From Candidatus Halocynthiibacter alkanivorans (GTDB lineage Bacteria > Pseudomonadota > Alphaproteobacteria > Rhodobacterales > Rhodobacteraceae), in contig NZ_QOLB01000035.1 in NCBI RefSeq assembly GCF_003333265.1, forward strand, positions 1 to 61,231: DNA of 61,231 nucleotides, written 5' to 3'. Within the stretch, counting starts at the first letter, position 1; each line of letters opens with the position of its first letter. Made by a program: the position numbers and the translations under genes. The notes beneath the pieces are model-generated. The model ran no database searches and had not been told where the DNA came from. It saw only the letters and a program-made list of their open reading frames with translations. Shown in pieces: positions 37,025-46,131 of the stretch.

Positions 37025-37774
37025 TCAGCTGGCCAGGCGGCGCAGGATTTTCTCCACCGATTTGTTGATCAGCATCAAACAGTCCGGGGTTGAAAAACGA
37101 TGATCTGCGCCCTTGACCAAAGTCAGGCGGATATCTTCGCCACTGGCGTGGTCCAGCAAGCGCATGGCGACCGACACGTCGACATCCTCATCGGCCGTGC
37201 CCTGTAACATACGCACCGGGAAAGGCAGTTCCAGCGGGCTGCGCAACACCAGTTGATCGCGCCCGTCTTCAATCAGGCGGCGGGTGATTGGATAGGGCTC
37301 GCCATAATCTGAGGGCAGAAGCACCAGACCGGCCTGGGCCAGCTCGGCTTTTTGCACCTCAGAAAACCCGGCCCACATGCTGTCTTCGGTAAAGTCAGGC
37401 GCCGCAGCGACCGTGACCATGCCGGCAATTTTCTCCGGGATGGCCCGCGCCATTAGCAGCGAAATCCACCCCCCCATGGATGAGCCGACCAAAAGCTGAG
37501 GCCCCTCGGTCAACGCCTCAATCACTGCGCGCGCGTCCTCGGCCCAGTCGCCAATCGCCCCGTCGGTAAAGGCACCCGACGACTCGCCGTGACCAGAGTA
37601 ATCAAAGCGCAGGAACGCCCGCCCCTGCGCCCTGGCCCAGGCCTCAAGCGCCACGGCTTTGGTGCCTTCTTTGTCGGACATAAATCCGCCCAGAAACACC
37701 ACGCCCGGCAATGATCCGGGGGTTTTATCATAGGCGATGACGCGCCCCTTTGGCGTCAGAAACATCTCGGTCAT
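37025..37774 (-). CDS. Alpha/beta hydrolase
   Basis: The 249-residue cytoplasmic hydrolase has its nucleophile serine in [14 protein letters not shown], an oxyanion region at [16 protein letters not shown], the acid near GTADEDVDV and the histidine in [18 protein letters not shown] before the nucleophile is typical of serine esterases or acyl hydrolases (palmitoyl-thioesterase ABHD10-like in layout). I chose the ATG at 37774, with AAGGAG correctly spaced; longer in-frame reading goes into the thrS promoter side. It is divergent from thrS. Substrate unknown. Confidence 0.88.
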   Translation of the reverse strand: MTEMFLTPKGRVIAYDKTPGSLPGVVFLGGFMSDKEGTKAVALEAWARAQGRAFLRFDYSGHGESSGAFTDGAIGDWAEDARAVIEALTEGPQLLVGSSMGGWISLLMARAIPEKIAGMVTVAAAPDFTEDSMWAGFSEVQKAELAQAGLVLLPSDYGEPYPITRRLIEDGRDQLVLRSPLELPFPVRMLQGTADEDVDVSVAMRLLDHASGEDIRLTLVKGADHRFSTPDCLMLINKSVEKILRRLAS

Positions 37775-37937
37775 GTTGGCTCCTTTGCTTGTCAGCAAGC
37801 TAACGCCCCACACGCAAATAACAATGGCGCTCAGGGCAAGCTTTGACGTTGACTTCGTTTTACGGACGGGCGAAATGAAGACAACCCTTACCCGCAACCG
37901 GGCGCTTGGTTGGCGCCAAATCGACGAGGAGGCCGAT

Positions 37938-39884
37938 ATGGCACAAATCTCTCTCACTTTTCCTGATGGCAATGCACGCGAATTCGACGCAGGTGTAACC
38001 GCTGGTGACGTCGCCGCTGCTATTTCCAAATCGCTGGGCAAAAAGGCGATTTCTGCCACGGTCAACGGCGAACATTTTGACCTGCAATGGCCAATTAATG
38101 ATGATGCCAGCATCGCCATCCACACCATGCAGGATGACGAACAGGCGCTGGAACTGATCCGTCACGACTGCGCCCACATCATGGCGCGCGCCGTGCAGGA
38201 GCTGTGGCCCGACGTGAAGGTCACCATCGGCCCGGTCATCCAGAACGGCTGGTATTATGACTTTGACCGCCAGGAGCCCTTTACGCCGGAAGACCTGGGC
38301 GCGATCGAAGCCCGGATGAAAAAAATCATCAACAGCCGCGACCCGGTGCGGACCGAAGTCTGGGACCGCGCCCGCGCTGTGGAATTTTATAAGGAAAACA
38401 ATGAGCCTTATAAAGTTGAGCTGATTGACGGCATCCCTGGCAACGAAGATCTGCGCATGTACTGGCATGGCGACTGGCAGGATCTGTGCCGTGGCCCGCA
38501 TTTGCAGCAAACCGGCCAGGTGCCTGGCGACAGCTTCAAACTGATGAGCGTTGCCGGAGCCTATTGGCGCGGCGACAGTGACCGCGCCATGCTGCAGCGG
38601 ATCTACGGTGTGGCGTTCAAAAACCGCAATGATCTGAAAGCGCACCTGACCATGCTGGAAGAGGCCGCCAAACGCGACCACCGCAAGCTGGGCCGCGAGA
38701 TGAACCTGTTTCACATGCAGGAAGAAGCTCCGGGCCAGATCTTCTGGCACCCCAATGGCTGGACCATCTTCACCCAGTTGCAGGACTACATGCGCCGCAA
38801 ACAGCGTGCCGGTGGTTATGTCGAAGTCAATACGCCGCAGGTTGTTGACCGCAAGCTGTGGGAAGCCTCGGGCCACTGGGAAAACTATCAGGAACATATG
38901 TTTATCGTTGAAGTCGACGAAGAACACGCCCGTGAAAAACGGATCAATGCGCTGAAACCGATGAACTGCCCTTGTCACGTGCAGATCTACAATCAGGGTC
39001 TGAAATCCTATCGCGACCTGCCGCTGCGTATGGCCGAATTCGGCTCCTGCAGCCGCTATGAGCCCTCGGGCGCATTGCACGGCATTATGCGAGTGCGTGG
39101 CTTTACCCAGGATGACGCGCATATCTTCTGTACCGAAGAGCAGATCGAAGAGGAAACCGCCAAGTTCATCGAATTGCTGGACAGCGTGTACAGCGAGCTT
39201 GGTTTTGAAGGTTTAGAAATCAAGCTTTCCACCAGGCCTGAAAAACGGGTCGGATCTGAGGAAAGCTGGGACAAGGTCGAAGCGGCGCTGGAAAACGCGA
39301 TCAAGAAAACCGGCAATGCCTATGAAATCGATCCCGGTGAAGGGGCGTTCTACGGCCCCAAACTCGATTTCAAACTGACCGATGCCATCGGCCGCAAATG
39401 GCAGCTGGGCACGTTTCAGGTCGACCCGAATCTGCCGGAACGGCTGGACGCAACATTTGTTGGCGAGGACGGTGCCAAACACCGCCCCTATATGCTGCAC
39501 CGGGCAATTCTCGGGTCATTTGAACGCTTTATCGGCATCCTGATTGAAAACTACGCCGGTAAACTTCCGTTCTGGCTGGCGCCAAGGCAGGTGGTTGTGG
39601 CGTCGATCGTTTCGGATGCGGATGAGTTTGTGCAAGAGGTTGTGGCTGAATTGCGTGCGAAGGGAATTCGGGCGGAAGCTGATGTTCGTAATGAAAAGAT
39701 CAACTACAAGGTCCGCGAACACTCTCTGGCCAAAGTGCCGGTGCTGCTGGCGGTGGGGATGCGCGAAGTGGAAGAGCGCACTCTGACCGTGCGGCGTCTG
39801 GGTGAAAAGCAGACCAAGATCGTGAGCTTTGAAGAGATCACCGAAAGCCTGGCGCTGGACGCGCTGGCGCCTGATCTGCGCTGA
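37938..39884 (+). CDS. thrS: Threonine-tRNA ligase
   Basis: ThrRS charges tRNA-Thr. The 648-residue protein has the N-terminal TGS domain (1-62), the editing domain with [11 protein letters not shown] (class II SAD domain, 63-240), and the catalytic class II core. Motif 2 region is [25 protein letters not shown] and the zinc-ligand cysteine lies in MNCPCHVQI. The anticodon-binding domain is at the C-terminus (from about 540). The ATG at 37938 follows GAGGAGG. Length and motifs are normal, so it should be the housekeeping enzyme. A strong terminator follows. Confidence 0.97.
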   Translation: MAQISLTFPDGNAREFDAGVTAGDVAAAISKSLGKKAISATVNGEHFDLQWPINDDASIAIHTMQDDEQALELIRHDCAHIMARAVQELWPDVKVTIGPVIQNGWYYDFDRQEPFTPEDLGAIEARMKKIINSRDPVRTEVWDRARAVEFYKENNEPYKVELIDGIPGNEDLRMYWHGDWQDLCRGPHLQQTGQVPGDSFKLMSVAGAYWRGDSDRAMLQRIYGVAFKNRNDLKAHLTMLEEAAKRDHRKLGREMNLFHMQEEAPGQIFWHPNGWTIFTQLQDYMRRKQRAGGYVEVNTPQVVDRKLWEASGHWENYQEHMFIVEVDEEHAREKRINALKPMNCPCHVQIYNQGLKSYRDLPLRMAEFGSCSRYEPSGALHGIMRVRGFTQDDAHIFCTEEQIEEETAKFIELLDSVYSELGFEGLEIKLSTRPEKRVGSEESWDKVEAALENAIKKTGNAYEIDPGEGAFYGPKLDFKLTDAIGRKWQLGTFQVDPNLPERLDATFVGEDGAKHRPYMLHRAILGSFERFIGILIENYAGKLPFWLAPRQVVVASIVSDADEFVQEVVAELRAKGIRAEADVRNEKINYKVREHSLAKVPVLLAVGMREVEERTLTVRRLGEKQTKIVSFEEITESLALDALAPDLR

Positions 39885-39906
39885 ACCGCGACGACGTGAA
39901 CAAAAC

Positions 39907-39939
39907 AAAAGGCGCTTTGCATTGCAGAGCGCCTTTTTT
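39907..39939 (+). terminator. Rho-independent terminator of thrS
   Basis: Four A, then GGCGCT (39911-39916) pairing with AGCGCC (39928-39933), then six T. The A run also allows leftward use for the convergent membrane-protein gene. Confidence 0.88.
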
Positions 39940-39955
39940 CATGTCTGTCAGGGCT

Positions 39956-40315
39956 TTAGGCGGTCTGGTCTGGTTTTACCGCCGCCAGCGCCAGTAGCCC
40001 GCCGAGGCCGGCAAAGGCGATGGGGAACATGGTGAAAGCGTTGAAACTAAACGCATAATACATGCCAGACGCCGAGACCAGCAGCAGGATACCGCCCAGG
40101 CGTGCGTTTGAACGTGCCATCGCCCCGCCCGCGATTGCCAGCAAGGGTGACCCCAGCGCAGCGGCACGAATAATAGCAACGTTATCAACCTGTTCCGCGA
40201 CATCTTCGATCTCGCCAAACCAAGCGATGAATTCGGTGTAGCCCCAGGTGAAAAAGCCGACGAACATGCCGATGATGCCGCCGATAATGCCAAGTGTCAG
40301 TGCTGCGTTGCGCAT
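39956..40315 (-). CDS. Small four-helix membrane protein
   Basis: The 119-residue protein has about four membrane helices (residues 4-26, 47-66, 71-90 and 95-112). It opens MRNAALTLGIIGGIIGMFVGFFTWGY, a Gly/Ile-rich helix pattern seen in DUF4064-like and related small membrane proteins. I do not assign a family. The region FGEIEDVAEQVDN between helices 1 and 2 is the only polar loop of note. It converges on thrS and lies 44 bp downstream of the ArsC-like gene, probably in the same transcript. Confidence 0.7.
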   Translation of the reverse strand: MRNAALTLGIIGGIIGMFVGFFTWGYTEFIAWFGEIEDVAEQVDNVAIIRAAALGSPLLAIAGGAMARSNARLGGILLLVSASGMYYAFSFNAFTMFPIAFAGLGGLLALAAVKPDQTA

Positions 40316-40359
40316 TTATGTCCTCCTGATCTCATTGGCATATAAGGGTGCGTTTGCCA

Positions 40360-40671
40360 TTATCCAAGCAGTTTCGCCTGCACATCTTTGCCCCATCCGA
40401 GGTGAAGATTGCCGTTTTCTTCAATCACCGGCCGTTTCATTAACGTCGGGTAATCGGCCAGAAGTTGCAGCGGCGGCCGCGCTCTTTCAACCGCATCCAG
40501 GCCGCGCCAGGTGGTGGACCTTGTGTTGACAAGCGCATCCCCAAAAGTGGTGAAAAATTCCCTAAGCTGTTCAGAACTAACAGGACTTTCGCGGACATCC
40601 TGCAGTTCTGCCGTCAGTGCCTTTACGGCTTTGCGACAGGTGTCACAGTTTTTGAGACCATAGATTTTCAT
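40360..40671 (-). CDS. ArsC/Spx-family thioredoxin-fold protein
   Basis: The 103-residue protein starts MKIYGLKNCDTCRKAVKALT, giving a C9-x2-C12 motif in a thioredoxin-like fold. The family segments WRGLDAVERARP and TLMKRPVIEE continue the ArsC/YffB pattern. True arsenate reductases need arginines that I do not see in full, and YffB-type members reduce glutathionylated or unknown disulfides. A general reductase call is therefore safest. No ars operon gene is nearby. The symbol is left empty for that reason. Confidence 0.85.
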   Translation of the reverse strand: MKIYGLKNCDTCRKAVKALTAELQDVRESPVSSEQLREFFTTFGDALVNTRSTTWRGLDAVERARPPLQLLADYPTLMKRPVIEENGNLHLGWGKDVQAKLLG

Positions 40672-40860
40672 AATTCACCCCTGGGAAATCACCAGAAACA
40701 TTCTGGTAACATTCATTTTTTCTTGATTTATTTCAGAAATTTGAGACGGTTGGAACCACGACAACCGGATTTCCGCGCACAAAGCCCAATTCAGGGGCAG
40801 CGTGCATCAGCAGAATCCAACAAAAGGCTGCGCGGCGGCGACGATTTATGGAGACGGATA

Positions 40861-41067
40861 ATGGCGACTGGAATTGTAAAATGGTTCAACACCACAAAGG
40901 GTTACGGGTTTATTGCGCCCGATGACGGTGGCAAGGACATTTTTGTGCATATCTCTGCAGTGGAACGCTCCGGCATGACTGGCCTCGCGGACAACCAAAA
41001 GATTGAATACGAATTGCAGGAGGGCCGCGACGGTCGCGCCTCGGCCAGCGAGTTGGTGGCGCTCTGA
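40861..41067 (+). CDS. Cold-shock protein, CspA family
   Basis: The 68-residue single-domain OB-fold protein binds single-stranded RNA and DNA and melts mRNA structure. RNP1 is KGYGFIAP and RNP2 is DIFVHISA. It begins MATGIVKWFNTTKGYG and is of normal length. GGAG precedes the ATG. The 189-bp upstream gap is long for this window and could carry a structured 5' leader, including a CGGTTG/CAACCG inverted repeat (40747-40752 with 40762-40767), in keeping with thermosensing leaders of this family. Confidence 0.94.
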   Translation: MATGIVKWFNTTKGYGFIAPDDGGKDIFVHISAVERSGMTGLADNQKIEYELQEGRDGRASASELVAL

Positions 41068-41154
41068 GCGTTTAGCCTTGCTTCACCGCTGCGCACTTAT
41101 GTGAAAAACGCACATTTTGGGCAGCGGGTTGTGCAATACCATGAACAGTTGTGA

Positions 41155-41191
41155 ACAGCCACTGGGCCTCGCGTCCGGGGGCTGTTTTTTT
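41155..41191 (+). terminator. Terminator of cspA
   Basis: ACAGCC (41155-41160) pairs with GGCTGT (41180-41185), followed by a run of T to 41191. It lies 88 bp after the cspA stop. Confidence 0.75.
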
Positions 41192-41320
41192 GGCGTGTTT
41201 GGGGCAGTGCTGACAGGGGCGCGCCCCTGCCCCGCTTTGTTCCGCCGGTGAACAAAAAACAAACATTGGATAAAGGATGCGCCCGGTGGCTGGCCAGGGC
41301 CCATTCACCTGACATCTCCT

Positions 41321-41374
41321 AGAAAGAAAAAGCGCCGCCCACGCCCCCCATGTCAGTCACGAGTGTGGGGCGGC
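41321..41374 (-). terminator. Leftward terminator-like element, copy 1
   Basis: On the minus strand GCCGCCC/GGGCGGC (plus 41368-41374 with 41334-41340) is followed by GCTTTTTCTTTCT. The sequence just outside it, GCGGCCCTCTG at 41370-41380 and CGGTCAGGT at 41392-41400, recurs with the same 11-bp spacing in copy 2. Confidence 0.6.
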
Positions 41375-41492
41375 CCTCTGGCCGGCGCCGCCGGTCAGGT
41401 CAAGTTAAGCTGAAACCCCATGTCCGCAAATCGTGTTGATCTGCAATGACCCGTTCGGCTGACCAAAAAGATTGATTTGGACCGGCACCGCC

Positions 41493-41555
41493 GGGCCGCG
41501 CCTGACCTTCCCCACGGGAAGGCGCTTTACGCCTGCCCAAGGTCAGACGCGGCCC
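41493..41555. repeat. Long imperfect hairpin
   Basis: GGGCCGCG (41493-41500) plus CTGACCTT (41502-41509) pair with AAGGTCAG (41539-41546) plus CGCGGCCC (41548-41555): sixteen base pairs with one C-A mismatch. The loop carries its own stem AGGCG/CGCCT (41520-41524 with 41530-41534). This looks like a structured RNA element on either strand. Confidence 0.65.
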
Positions 41556-41702
41556 CGTTTCCAGCGGGCGGTTCGGGACTCTGAGCCAGCCAACACGATT
41601 TGCAGACTCGTCGAATTCAACAGGCGGCGGTTTCGTCACAGAGATGCCTGCGCCACTCGCCTGAAGCAGGTCGCACACCGCGCACAGCTTGCGCAAAAGA
41701 AT

Positions 41703-41755
41703 AGCAACAAAAGGGGCCGCCCGCGCAGCCATGCACTTGGGAACGTCAGCGGCCC
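41703..41755 (-). terminator. Terminator of thyX (copy 2 of the element)
   Basis: On the minus strand GGGCCGC (complement of 41749-41755) pairs with GCGGCCC (complement of 41714-41720), followed by C, four T, G and TTG. It begins 47 bp past the thyX stop, as expected for its terminator. Confidence 0.65.
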
Positions 41756-41801
41756 TCTGACTTGTTGCGTCGGTCAGGTTGCGTTTGGGGTATAGCGGAG
41801 G

Positions 41802-42710
41802 TTACTCCGCCAGCACGGCCTGAAACTCGCGCCATTCGCCTTTTGACATGCCGGAGGTTTCCTGGCTGACCTCTTCGCCTTTCAGCATACGGCGGATGCA
41901 GTCGAGCGATTTGCCGGACAGGGTGGCACCACCAAGACGGTAGTCTTCAAACGCGCGGTAGGCGGCAGGCACCCAGTCGGCGACCACTTTGCAGATCATG
42001 TCGGCATAGACGCGGATTTCATATTGCGCATGGGCGTCGGCCCGCAGGCGCAGGAAGTGGAACAGGTTGTGCAGGTCCACTTTCCAGTACCATTGCGTGT
42101 AGATATTGGCCGGCAGGTTCATCCGCGCCAGTTCACGCGCCAGACCGGCCTGGCCTTCATCAGAGATCATCGCCTCGTAATTGTCGTAAGAGCGGTTGGA
42201 GTCCGATTTCAGGATCTCCAGCACCCGGGCGGCTTCATCCCCGGTCAGGGTCTCGCCACGGCCCTGGTTGTTGACGACGCTCTGGGCGGCGAGCTGATCG
42301 GCGGCGGGGATGTAGAATTCCCGGTCCAGGATCGAATAGCGAGCGGAATATTCGTTCACATTGGCGGTGCGGTGGCGGATCCACTGACGGGCGACAAACA
42401 CCGGCAGTTTCACATGCAGTTTCACTTCGCACATCTCGAACGGGGTCGAATGCCAGTGGCGCATCAGATAGCGGATCAGACCTTCGTCATTCTGCACCGA
42501 TTTGGTGCCGCGCCCGTAAGACACCCGGGCGGCCTGACAGATGGCAGCGTCATCGCCCATATAGTCCACCACCCGCACAAAGCCGTGGTCCAGCACCTGA
42601 TGCGCCTTGTAAAGATGGGCTTCCATCCCCTCAGACACCGCGCGCAGGGTCGGTTTTGGCGTGGCGCGCAGGGCGTCGATTTCGGCCAGTTGGTCCGGGG
42701 TCAGGGGCAT
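41802..42710 (-). CDS. thyX: FAD-dependent thymidylate synthase
   Basis: ThyX makes dTMP from dUMP using methylene-tetrahydrofolate and NAD(P)H through FAD. The 302-residue protein has the ThyX motif in the form [15 protein letters not shown], plus [22 protein letters not shown] (residues 64-85) and [18 protein letters not shown]. The classical motif carries Ser where Thr-Ala now stands, a variant common in alphaproteobacteria as I recall. The ATG at 42710 gives [11 protein letters not shown]; upstream in-frame residues lack character. No thyA is seen in the window. The gene ends at a terminator-like repeat. Confidence 0.95.
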   Translation of the reverse strand: MPLTPDQLAEIDALRATPKPTLRAVSEGMEAHLYKAHQVLDHGFVRVVDYMGDDAAICQAARVSYGRGTKSVQNDEGLIRYLMRHWHSTPFEMCEVKLHVKLPVFVARQWIRHRTANVNEYSARYSILDREFYIPAADQLAAQSVVNNQGRGETLTGDEAARVLEILKSDSNRSYDNYEAMISDEGQAGLARELARMNLPANIYTQWYWKVDLHNLFHFLRLRADAHAQYEIRVYADMICKVVADWVPAAYRAFEDYRLGGATLSGKSLDCIRRMLKGEEVSQETSGMSKGEWREFQAVLAE

Positions 42711-42885
42711 GGGGGCGAATCCTTTGATCTTTGGCGTATGGCGCTGGTTATATGGCACCGCCGGGGGGCGGGTCACGGGCTGATTTGAGCGGTTCAGGCG
42801 GCGTTGCGCATGGCGGTGTTTACGCAACACCAGGGCGCGGCGCCAAAGCGGGTCATTGACAGGAGTGGGAGAACCAGGCGAGCCT

Positions 42886-42897
42886 GAGAATAATAAT
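42886..42897 (+). promoter_or_regulatory. Fur-box-like half site before the lipoprotein gene
   Basis: GAGAATAATAAT matches the classic Fur half GATAATGATAAT at 10 of 12 positions. It lies about 50 bp upstream of the TbpB-like lipoprotein start in an AT-rich promoter region. Only one half is present and roseobacters also use other iron regulators, so this is tentative. Confidence 0.25.
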
Positions 42898-42946
42898 ACG
42901 GCGATAAATTAATCCGCCTTTCCTGGGCTAATTCGAGATAGCAGTT

Positions 42947-43948
42947 ATGAAACATATAGTGTTCGCGGTGCTGTTGCCCGCATTTCTGGCTGGTTGCGGC
43001 GGCTCAAACCCGTTTGAAGCCGATACGGATACCGAAGGCGACGCCGGGTCAGCTACTTCCGTGACGGATCTGCCTGGCACCGCAAGTCCTGGTATTGATA
43101 CGACAATCCTGCGGTACGAGAGCGACGACGAATACACCATAAAAACCATCTCATACGACTCTGGCAGCGACACACTTCTGGTCAGTGGTTTGCCCTTTGA
43201 CGGAGCGGACGCCTATGTGCTGGACGCGGGGCTCAGCCCTATTGGCCCTGACGCAGGCTTTCCACAATACAATGTCTATGTCGCCGATCCCGCAGCGGTG
43301 GATGATGATTACGACGGCGGCGCCGGCACACCCATCACCCAGGATGATTATATCGCGATTTACGGCACCGGCAGCGGTACCGATCCAAAAACAAGTTTTG
43401 TGGTGGTGCGCACGGGCTCATATCTGGATTATGGTTTTGGCGGGTTTGTCATTCAGCGTAATGTGACCAACACGGTTATTCCCACCACCGGTCAGGCGAA
43501 CTATTCAGGCAATTACGCCGGCATCCGGGTGTTTGAAGGCATCAGCGGCGCCGAGCTTGTCACCGGCGATATGACGATGGAGATCGATTTTGCCGAACTG
43601 GCAGATGACGGCGCGGTGCGCGGTTCGGTCACCGGGCGCGAAACATACACCACAGGGGGTGTGAAAATTACAGACATGCCATCAATCAACTGGGTCATCG
43701 CACCAGCTCAGCTGGACGGCAACGGTGAATTCATGGGCAACGTCTTTACGCTGGACGCCGATGACAACAGCACCGTACAGACTGGCACATATTATGCGGT
43801 TCTGGCCGGCGAAGATGCGGAAGAAATTGCCGGGGTTATTGTGCTCAGTGGTACGCTTGATGTGGACAGCGCCGGGGTTGATATCATGCCTGCCAATGCC
43901 ACAAGCGTTCAGGAAACGGGTGGCTTTATCCTGGACCGGCTCGACTAA
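42947..43948 (+). CDS. TbpB-like surface lipoprotein
   Basis: The 333-residue protein has a clear lipoprotein signal (MKHIVFAVLLPAFLAGCGG, lipobox LAGC with Cys17). An acidic linker and a beta-rich body follow. The part from about residue 180, with ANYSGNYAGIRVF, GDMTMEIDFAELADDGAVRGSVTG and later YYAVLAG, resembles the eight-stranded barrel of transferrin-binding-protein-B-like and Slam-dependent surface lipoproteins. The next gene, five bases on, encodes a Slam-like assembly protein, which supports surface display. Ligand unknown: heme, iron-protein or another nutrient carrier are possible. The family call rests on fold-like pattern and gene pairing. Confidence 0.7.
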   Translation: MKHIVFAVLLPAFLAGCGGSNPFEADTDTEGDAGSATSVTDLPGTASPGIDTTILRYESDDEYTIKTISYDSGSDTLLVSGLPFDGADAYVLDAGLSPIGPDAGFPQYNVYVADPAAVDDDYDGGAGTPITQDDYIAIYGTGSGTDPKTSFVVVRTGSYLDYGFGGFVIQRNVTNTVIPTTGQANYSGNYAGIRVFEGISGAELVTGDMTMEIDFAELADDGAVRGSVTGRETYTTGGVKITDMPSINWVIAPAQLDGNGEFMGNVFTLDADDNSTVQTGTYYAVLAGEDAEEIAGVIVLSGTLDVDSAGVDIMPANATSVQETGGFILDRLD

Positions 43949-43952
43949 AGCT

Positions 43953-45425
43953 GTGACCAGGAGCCAGAGCGGCAATTACCTCACATTAAGCCTGATGGTG
44001 CTGGCAGTCGCGGCTGTCGTACCGGTTGCCGCAACAGCACAGGCTGTCCCAAAGCAGGCAGCGGTGGGACAGACGATTGCGGAGCAAACAGCACCCGTAC
44101 CAACCGTTGCTCTGAACCGTGAACAGGCGGTTCTGCTGGCAGAGCAAAGGCTGCGGGCCGGTGATGCACCGGCTGCGCTGCTTGTACTCGAAAATGTCAT
44201 TACTTATCTGGGCGACTCTCATGGCGTGCGCCTGCTGCAGAGCAGCGCGGCACAGGCCAGCGGCGACCTTGTGCTGGCCGCAAAGGCCGCGAAACAGGCC
44301 TGGCGGCTGGCCACAGACCGCACAACCCGCTTCAGAGCCGCACAGATGGCGGCACAGGTTGCGGCGCGGCGCAGTCGCAAGCTTGAAGTCAAACTCTGGC
44401 TGCGGCGCACCACACAGAATGCACCAAATGACCGGGTGCGCGCCATGGTCGCACGCGATTACCGCATCGCCCGCAGATATGATCCCTGGCAGCGGCGGTT
44501 CTCTTTCTCGCTGACGCCGTCCAACAATCTGAACGGGGGATCGTCCAGTGATGTTTTGATCGTGGACGGGGTTGATCTGGAGGGAGTACTTTCTCCTGAT
44601 GCGCAGGCGCTGTCGGGCTTGCGGCTGCGCGCGGGGGTGGATCTGAAATACCGGCTGAAGCCGACTTCACGCAGCATGACGTCCCTGGGGTTTCGCAGCG
44701 ACATCACCCGCAATTATCTGAGTTCCGACGCGCAGGATCTGGCACCTGATGTGCGCAACAGCGAGCTGAATTACACATTGAGTGAAGTCAGTATTTCGCA
44801 GAAACGGGCGCTGGCGGCGCGCCCGGGCGGCGGCACTGCTGCGGTGCTGAGCTATGGTGCTGCAGTGGGGCAGACCTGGTATGGCGGCGAAGATCTGACC
44901 TCTTATCAGCGGCTGAATCTTGGCTGGGCGCGCAATCTTGCGGCCGGCAAACGCCTCAGCACCAGTGCCACGGTTGAGAGTCAGACCGCGTTGACCAGTG
45001 GCAGCAGCGACAGCCTGTCCTGGAAACTGGGCGGACGTTTTGGCCGCCCGATGGGCAATGGCGACCGGATCAGCTTTTCGCTTGGGGCCACACTTGTCGA
45101 CGCCGACAGTATCAACAGCACCTGGCGTGGGCTGGATCTGGGCCTGATTTATCAGATCAAAGCGCCACTGGCGGGGGCACAGCTGTCACTGTCGCTAGGG
45201 TTGGATTACCGCGATTACAGCGCCTTCGACCTCGGGATCTATATGGCGCCGGGCGGGCGTCAGGATCAGGGCGTCCGCGCCGGAATCACCGCGGTACTGC
45301 CGCAGATTCAGTATATGGGGTTTGCGCCGGTGCTGTCGCTGGACCTGGCGCGGCGCAGATCCAATGTCAGCCGCTATGAGAGCCGCGATCTGGGGCTGGG
45401 GCTGAGTTTCCGTTCCGCCTTCTGA
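43953..45425 (+). CDS. Slam-like outer-membrane lipoprotein assembly protein
   Basis: The 490-residue protein has a signal peptide, a helical TPR-like region (about 45-170: REQAVLLAEQRLRAGDAPAALLVLENVI), and a C-terminal half of alternating beta strands ending in an aromatic (LGLGLSFRSAF), as in outer-membrane barrels. FSLTPSNNLNGGSSS at the start of the barrel is a pattern I know from DUF560/Slam proteins, which deliver lipoproteins to the cell surface. I chose the GTG at 43953, which gives a signal with a basic n-region; an ATG at 43995 is the alternative but leaves no positive charge. It starts five bases behind the TbpB-like lipoprotein stop and is surely co-transcribed. Confidence 0.78.
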   Translation: MTRSQSGNYLTLSLMVLAVAAVVPVAATAQAVPKQAAVGQTIAEQTAPVPTVALNREQAVLLAEQRLRAGDAPAALLVLENVITYLGDSHGVRLLQSSAAQASGDLVLAAKAAKQAWRLATDRTTRFRAAQMAAQVAARRSRKLEVKLWLRRTTQNAPNDRVRAMVARDYRIARRYDPWQRRFSFSLTPSNNLNGGSSSDVLIVDGVDLEGVLSPDAQALSGLRLRAGVDLKYRLKPTSRSMTSLGFRSDITRNYLSSDAQDLAPDVRNSELNYTLSEVSISQKRALAARPGGGTAAVLSYGAAVGQTWYGGEDLTSYQRLNLGWARNLAAGKRLSTSATVESQTALTSGSSDSLSWKLGGRFGRPMGNGDRISFSLGATLVDADSINSTWRGLDLGLIYQIKAPLAGAQLSLSLGLDYRDYSAFDLGIYMAPGGRQDQGVRAGITAVLPQIQYMGFAPVLSLDLARRRSNVSRYESRDLGLGLSFRSAF

Positions 45426-45688
45426 GCCGCCAGCGGACTGACTGCCAACCCGCCCGCATTGGGCACACAGAGGCACCGGGCAAAATACATCTGCCCTCTG
45501 GCTGTGGCCCGGTGCACGGGCGCGCGGTTACTTTAATACGGCCGCGGCGCGCGGCGGCGCGCCCTGCCCGGCGCCAAACGCCGGCGCCCTGCGCCCCTGG
45601 CGGGCACTAATTTGCGCCGCGGTGGCATCAGCCATTGCTGCAAAGTCGACGCAGGCTATGTTAAGCTGAACAGACAGGAGACCACATT
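45426..45688. other. GC-rich gap before the glyoxalase gene
   Basis: These 263 bp contain several GC palindromes, for example CCGGCG/CGCCGG around CCAAA near 45569-45585, that may end the Slam-like transcript. No coding frame is seen. Confidence 0.4.
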
Positions 45689-46117
45689 ATGGCTTTGAAA
45701 TATTTACACACGATGGTGCGGGTCAAAGACCTGGAAGCCTCGATGGCGTTTTATGCGCTGCTCGGGCTGAAAGAAACCAAACGTAAAGACAGTGAGGGTG
45801 GCCGCTTCACCCTGGTATTTATGGCAGCGCCCGGACAGGAAGACTGCCCGCTCGAGCTGACCTGGAACTGGGACGGAGATGAGGCGCTGCCGTCAGACAG
45901 CCGCCATTTTGGCCACCTCGCCTATGAGGTCGACGATATTTACGCCCTGTGCCAGAGCCTTGCAGACAATGGGGTGGTGATCAACCGGCCGCCGCGGGAC
46001 GGGCATATGGCGTTTGTGCGCTCGCCCGACAATGTCTCAGTTGAGCTGCTGCAGGCGGGCGCCAGCCTGGCCCCGGCGGAGCCCTGGGCCAGCATGGAAA
46101 ACAGCGGCCATTGGTAG
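45689..46117 (+). CDS. gloA: Lactoylglutathione lyase (glyoxalase I)
   Basis: The enzyme isomerises the methylglyoxal-glutathione hemithioacetal to S-lactoylglutathione. The 142-residue VOC-fold protein begins MALKYLHTMVRVKDLEASMAFY, with His8 as a likely metal ligand. It continues with LELTWNWDGDE (metal glutamate), HFGHLAYEVDDIYAL (second His) and FVRSPDNVSVELLQ (second Glu). All four metal-ligand positions of glyoxalase I are therefore filled. It is followed 14 bp later by the SGNH hydrolase gene on the same strand. Confidence 0.87.
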   Translation: MALKYLHTMVRVKDLEASMAFYALLGLKETKRKDSEGGRFTLVFMAAPGQEDCPLELTWNWDGDEALPSDSRHFGHLAYEVDDIYALCQSLADNGVVINRPPRDGHMAFVRSPDNVSVELLQAGASLAPAEPWASMENSGHW

Positions 46118-46131
46118 GGCTGGCGCAACAT

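Larger units (their letters stand above)
41068..41801. other. 734-bp structured gene-free region between cspA and thyX
   Basis: There is no credible coding frame. The stretch contains the cspA terminator, a 16-bp perfect GC palindrome (41214-41229), two related leftward terminator-like elements (41321-41374 and 41703-41755), and between them a long imperfect hairpin (41493-41555). The density of structure is unlike any other gap in the window. Confidence 0.7.

Noticed and set aside
41400-41732. 110-residue minus-strand frame behind thyX
   Set aside because: It starts and ends inside the duplicated terminator-like elements and reads through the hairpin; composition is not protein-like.
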